In this document: positions 61,613 through 64,000 of the stretch, one piece after another
How positions within the stretch are numbered: the stretch's first letter is position 1
How the letters are laid out: the number at the start of each line of letters is the position of its first letter
DNA from: an uncultured Bacilli bacterium
GTDB taxonomy: Bacteria > Bacillota_I > Bacilli_A > RF39 > UBA660
NCBI GenBank assembly: GCA_934101575.1
Contig: CAKORJ010000003.1
Span: forward strand, 62,001-126,000
Direction of reading: 5' to 3'
DNA length: 64,000 bases
Notes under the pieces: generated by a model
What the model saw: only the letters and a program-made list of their open reading frames with translations
Databases searched by the model: none
What the model was told of the DNA's origin: nothing
Position numbers and translations under genes: made by a program

Positions 61613-62686
61613 TTAGTCTTTGAAATATTCTTTGTTTGTTTTCAATCTTTTATCGTTTGGTTTTTTAGCTATTGCTTTTTCAATATAATATAGGGCTAGT
61701 TCTTTATTCTTTTTATAATAGTAACATAGAGATAGTAGATCTTCTATTGTTCCATCATAGCTAAATGATTCATTTATGTACTTATTGTTGTTTTTTATAC
61801 TTAATGCTTTTGTGCACAAGTCAATTACTTTATCATATTCTTTTTTTGTATATTCTAATAATGCTTTTTCTACATATGAATCTCTTAGATTAGGTGCTTC
61901 TTTTATAGATTTGTTATACCATTTTTCTGCTTTTTTTAATTTGTTTTGTCTATTATAACATCTTGCTATAAACCTCATAGATGTTGCTCTTTCTTCTTTC
62001 CATGTTGAAGATTTTAGTTTTAAATGTTTTTTTAAGGTTTTTATTGCTTTATTATTTTTGTGATAATACATGTATTCTCGTCCTAGATAATGCATATTTC
62101 TATCATCTTTATTATTTTCTTTTACTGCTAATTCTAATAGGGGGAGATAGCTATTTCTTGACTTTGTTTTATCTGGATAATGATTTATTGTTAAATTATT
62201 TATTGTTTTTACTTTTTCATTGTTATTTATATTTTCTATAACTTCATGGACAGGATGAGTCCATATGTAATCGTATCTAGTGTGAATTTTACTTTGATAA
62301 TATGTTATTTGTGGTTTATTATTTTCATCAAATGACCAGTTCATTTTATATTTTACTCTTGTTAAATCATTTTCCCAGTTTTGTTCTAATAGGTTTCTCC
62401 AGCCTTTGTTAAATACTTCGTCTATATCAGTACATACACATATATCGGTATCTTCTGGAACTAATTTTAATGATTCATTTCTTGCTGTGTCAAATCTGAA
62501 TGGATTAATTTGTTTTTGTGTTACATGTACTTTACCTTCTTTTAAGAGTTTTACTGAGTTGTCGGTAGAACCTGTATCTAATACATAGATATCATCGGCT
62601 TCTTTCATTGAGTTTATCCATCTTTTGATGAATTTTTCTTCGTTTTTGCATATTGCATAAACTATTATTTTATATTTATGTTTCAT
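61613..62686 (-). CDS. Glycosyltransferase family 2 with TPR-like tail
   Basis: The 357-residue product has a GT-A fold start (IIVYAICKNEEKFIKRWINS, LDTGSTDNS) and a DxD metal site in VCTDIDEVF. A C-terminal part of TPR-like helices follows (about 190-350). This is the layout of SunS-like and other GT2-TPR proteins acting on proteins or cell-surface glycans. ATG 62686 follows AAAGGA. An upstream in-frame start at 62728 has no site. It lies downstream of the ABC permease gene and may share its transcript. Confidence 0.85.
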   Translation of the reverse strand: MKHKYKIIVYAICKNEEKFIKRWINSMKEADDIYVLDTGSTDNSVKLLKEGKVHVTQKQINPFRFDTARNESLKLVPEDTDICVCTDIDEVFNKGWRNLLEQNWENDLTRVKYKMNWSFDENNKPQITYYQSKIHTRYDYIWTHPVHEVIENINNNEKVKTINNLTINHYPDKTKSRNSYLPLLELAVKENNKDDRNMHYLGREYMYYHKNNKAIKTLKKHLKLKSSTWKEERATSMRFIARCYNRQNKLKKAEKWYNKSIKEAPNLRDSYVEKALLEYTKKEYDKVIDLCTKALSIKNNNKYINESFSYDGTIEDLLSLCYYYKKNKELALYYIEKAIAKKPNDKRLKTNKEYFKD

Positions 62687-62731
62687 TATTATCCTTTCTT
62701 TTTTGTTTTTTATTAAATAAAATAGCAAAAG

Positions 62732-63514
62732 CTATTTTATTCTTTTTTCTAGTAAATCTATTAAAATATATAATATGTAGGATATTATGCCTAGTATAAA
62801 TATTGATGTTATTACTAAGTTAAGGTTAAATATTTGCGATCCATATGTTATTAGGTATCCTAGTCCTTGTTTTGATACTAATAGTTCTCCCATTATTACT
62901 CCTATTAGAGACAGACTAATATTTATTTTTAGGGTGTTTACTATACTTTTTGTATTTCCTCTTATTATTAGTTTCATAAATATTTGAAGTTTGTTTGCTC
63001 CGAATGATTTCATTAATATTATTTTGGATTTGTCTGTTGTTATAAAGGCATTGTACATTCCTATTATGGTTGTGAATATTGATATTAATAATGCCATGAA
63101 TATTATTGAGTTTGTGTTTGCTCCTATCCAGATGATAATAAGTGGTCCTAGTGATATTTTTGGAAGTGAGTTTAGGACTGTTAAATATGGATCTAGTATT
63201 TTTGATAGGGTTTTGCTACTCCAAAGTAGGCATGCTGTTAATAGACCAATTATGCTTGCTAGAGAAAAACTTATTATTGTTTCGTGTACTGTTACCCATA
63301 TGTGATTTAATAAATTATTACTGTTATATAAATCTATTGTTGTTTTTATTACTTTGGTGGGGTATGATGTTAAAAATGAATTTATAATTCCTAATCTTGC
63401 TGTTATTTCCCAAATTAATAAAAAGTTTGTTATTATTGCTATTTTAAAGAATGTTATTATATGTTTTTTCTTTTTTATGCTTTTTAAGTATTTGCTATGC
63501 TCTTCACTATACAT
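62732..63514 (-). CDS. ABC transporter permease, SsuC/TauC type
   Basis: The 260-residue permease has about six helices and the BPD-transporter loop (MKSFGANKLQIFMK with the EAA-like region), plus LPKISLGPLIIIWIG, typical of nitrate/sulfonate/taurine-family importers. ATG 63514 overlaps the ATPase stop by 8 nt. The ligand is unknown. Confidence 0.9.
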   Translation of the reverse strand: MYSEEHSKYLKSIKKKKHIITFFKIAIITNFLLIWEITARLGIINSFLTSYPTKVIKTTIDLYNSNNLLNHIWVTVHETIISFSLASIIGLLTACLLWSSKTLSKILDPYLTVLNSLPKISLGPLIIIWIGANTNSIIFMALLISIFTTIIGMYNAFITTDKSKIILMKSFGANKLQIFMKLIIRGNTKSIVNTLKINISLSLIGVIMGELLVSKQGLGYLITYGSQIFNLNLVITSIFILGIISYILYILIDLLEKRIK

Positions 63515-64000
63515 GATGATCAAGTTCTTTCCATATTAAATCATAGTATTTTATGAAGTTTTTATCTTTTCTATTTTCAGTTGGAGTGCTTGGTTTTTCT
63601 AAATTTATATCTATTATTTTTTTTATTTTTCCTGGTCTGTTTGTTAATATTATTACTTTATCTGACATACTTATTGCTTCGGTTATGTCATGTGTTACCA
63701 TAATTGTTGTTTTGTTTTCTTCGTTTATTATGTTTTTTAAGTCATCGGATAGGGCTAGTCTTGTTTGATAGTCTAGTGCTGAGAATGGTTCATCTAATAG
63801 TAGTATATCTGGATTTATTGCTAATGTTCTTATTAGGGCGACTCTTTGTTTTAGTCCTCCGGATAAACTACTTGGATAACTGTTTATAAAGTCTTTTAAA
63901 CCATATTTATTTAATAGATTTATTACATTTTGTTTTGTTTCTTTATTAAGTTCTTTTTTTATTTCTAATCCTAAACAAGCATTTTCTAATACTGTTTTCC
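63507..64000 (-). CDS. ABC transporter ATPase, SsuB/TauB type (partial)
   Basis: The gene continues past the window end, so the N-terminus with Walker A is missing. Visible are the signature LSGGLKQRVALIRTLA, Walker B ILLLDEPFSALD and the switch VTHDITEAISMSD. It pairs with the overlapping permease. The binding protein should lie outside the window. Confidence 0.93.
   Translation of the reverse strand, partial: KTVLENACLGLEIKKELNKETKQNVINLLNKYGLKDFINSYPSSLSGGLKQRVALIRTLAINPDILLLDEPFSALDYQTRLALSDDLKNIINEENKTTIMVTHDITEAISMSDKVIILTNRPGKIKKIIDINLEKPSTPTENRKDKNFIKYYDLIWKELDHHV

Overview
The window is a stretch of bacterial chromosome of roughly 28 percent GC. The marks point to an uncultured low-GC member of the Bacilli (RF39 or Erysipelotrichales/Acholeplasmatales-like): T-box control of thrS, CIRCE/HrcA heat-shock control, Gram-positive lipoproteins and consensus sigma-A promoters. 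TGA is a normal stop (for example at 28759-28761), so this is not a UGA-Trp Mollicute. glmS and an L,D-transpeptidase suggest a cell wall. Native genes are mostly on the + strand, closely packed and T/G-rich. Many stop codons lie inside the stem or loop of the next terminator. No rRNA, CRISPR array or intact insertion sequence was seen.

Layout. 1-9.1 kb: folD, tRNA-Ser(GCU), membrane-anchored envelope proteins including an L,D-transpeptidase, a degenerate ZnuA-like lipoprotein coupled to yidD, and rnc. 9.2-15.7 kb: the heat-shock operon hrcA-grpE-dnaK-pepF-dnaJ behind one promoter with two CIRCE operators. 15.7-24 kb: mtaB, obg, a phosphoesterase and CPBP protease pair, a free-standing small RNA gene on the minus strand, and recG. 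24.0-28.0 kb: an A-rich island with a second small RNA candidate, an AbiEi/AbiEii type IV toxin-antitoxin pair behind an inverted-repeat operator, a DUF4365-like putative nuclease, and a broken tyrosine integrase. 28-43.5 kb: a histidine phosphatase, an amidoligase-domain protein, an HD-hydrolase/P-loop kinase fusion, a MacB-type exporter with a TetR regulator, an arylsulfotransferase, glmS, a GntR regulator, and an ABC exporter preceded by a 19-codon ORF. 43.7-56.8 kb: dCMP deaminase, a T-box operon with an unknown gene and a TGS-less thrS, a kinase-like protein, trmL, a large surface protein with a 12-G tract at its 5' end, trmB, and an envelope operon ending in a YtxH protein. 56.8-61.6 kb: a zupT gene split by a 4.0 kb element. 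61.6-64 kb: a glycosyltransferase and an SsuBC-type ABC transporter cut by the window end.

The most interesting parts are four. (1) The 4,003-bp element uses a large serine recombinase and a GA core, and removing it restores zupT in frame. It carries two ASCH-domain genes and a GNAT acetyltransferase. (2) The AbiE plus DUF4365 cassette sits beside an integrase remnant. (3) The G12 tract is likely to switch a surface protein on and off. (4) Two promoter-and-terminator-delimited small RNA candidates flank recG and share a 9-nt complementary segment. All family names come from recognising motifs by eye; no database search was run.
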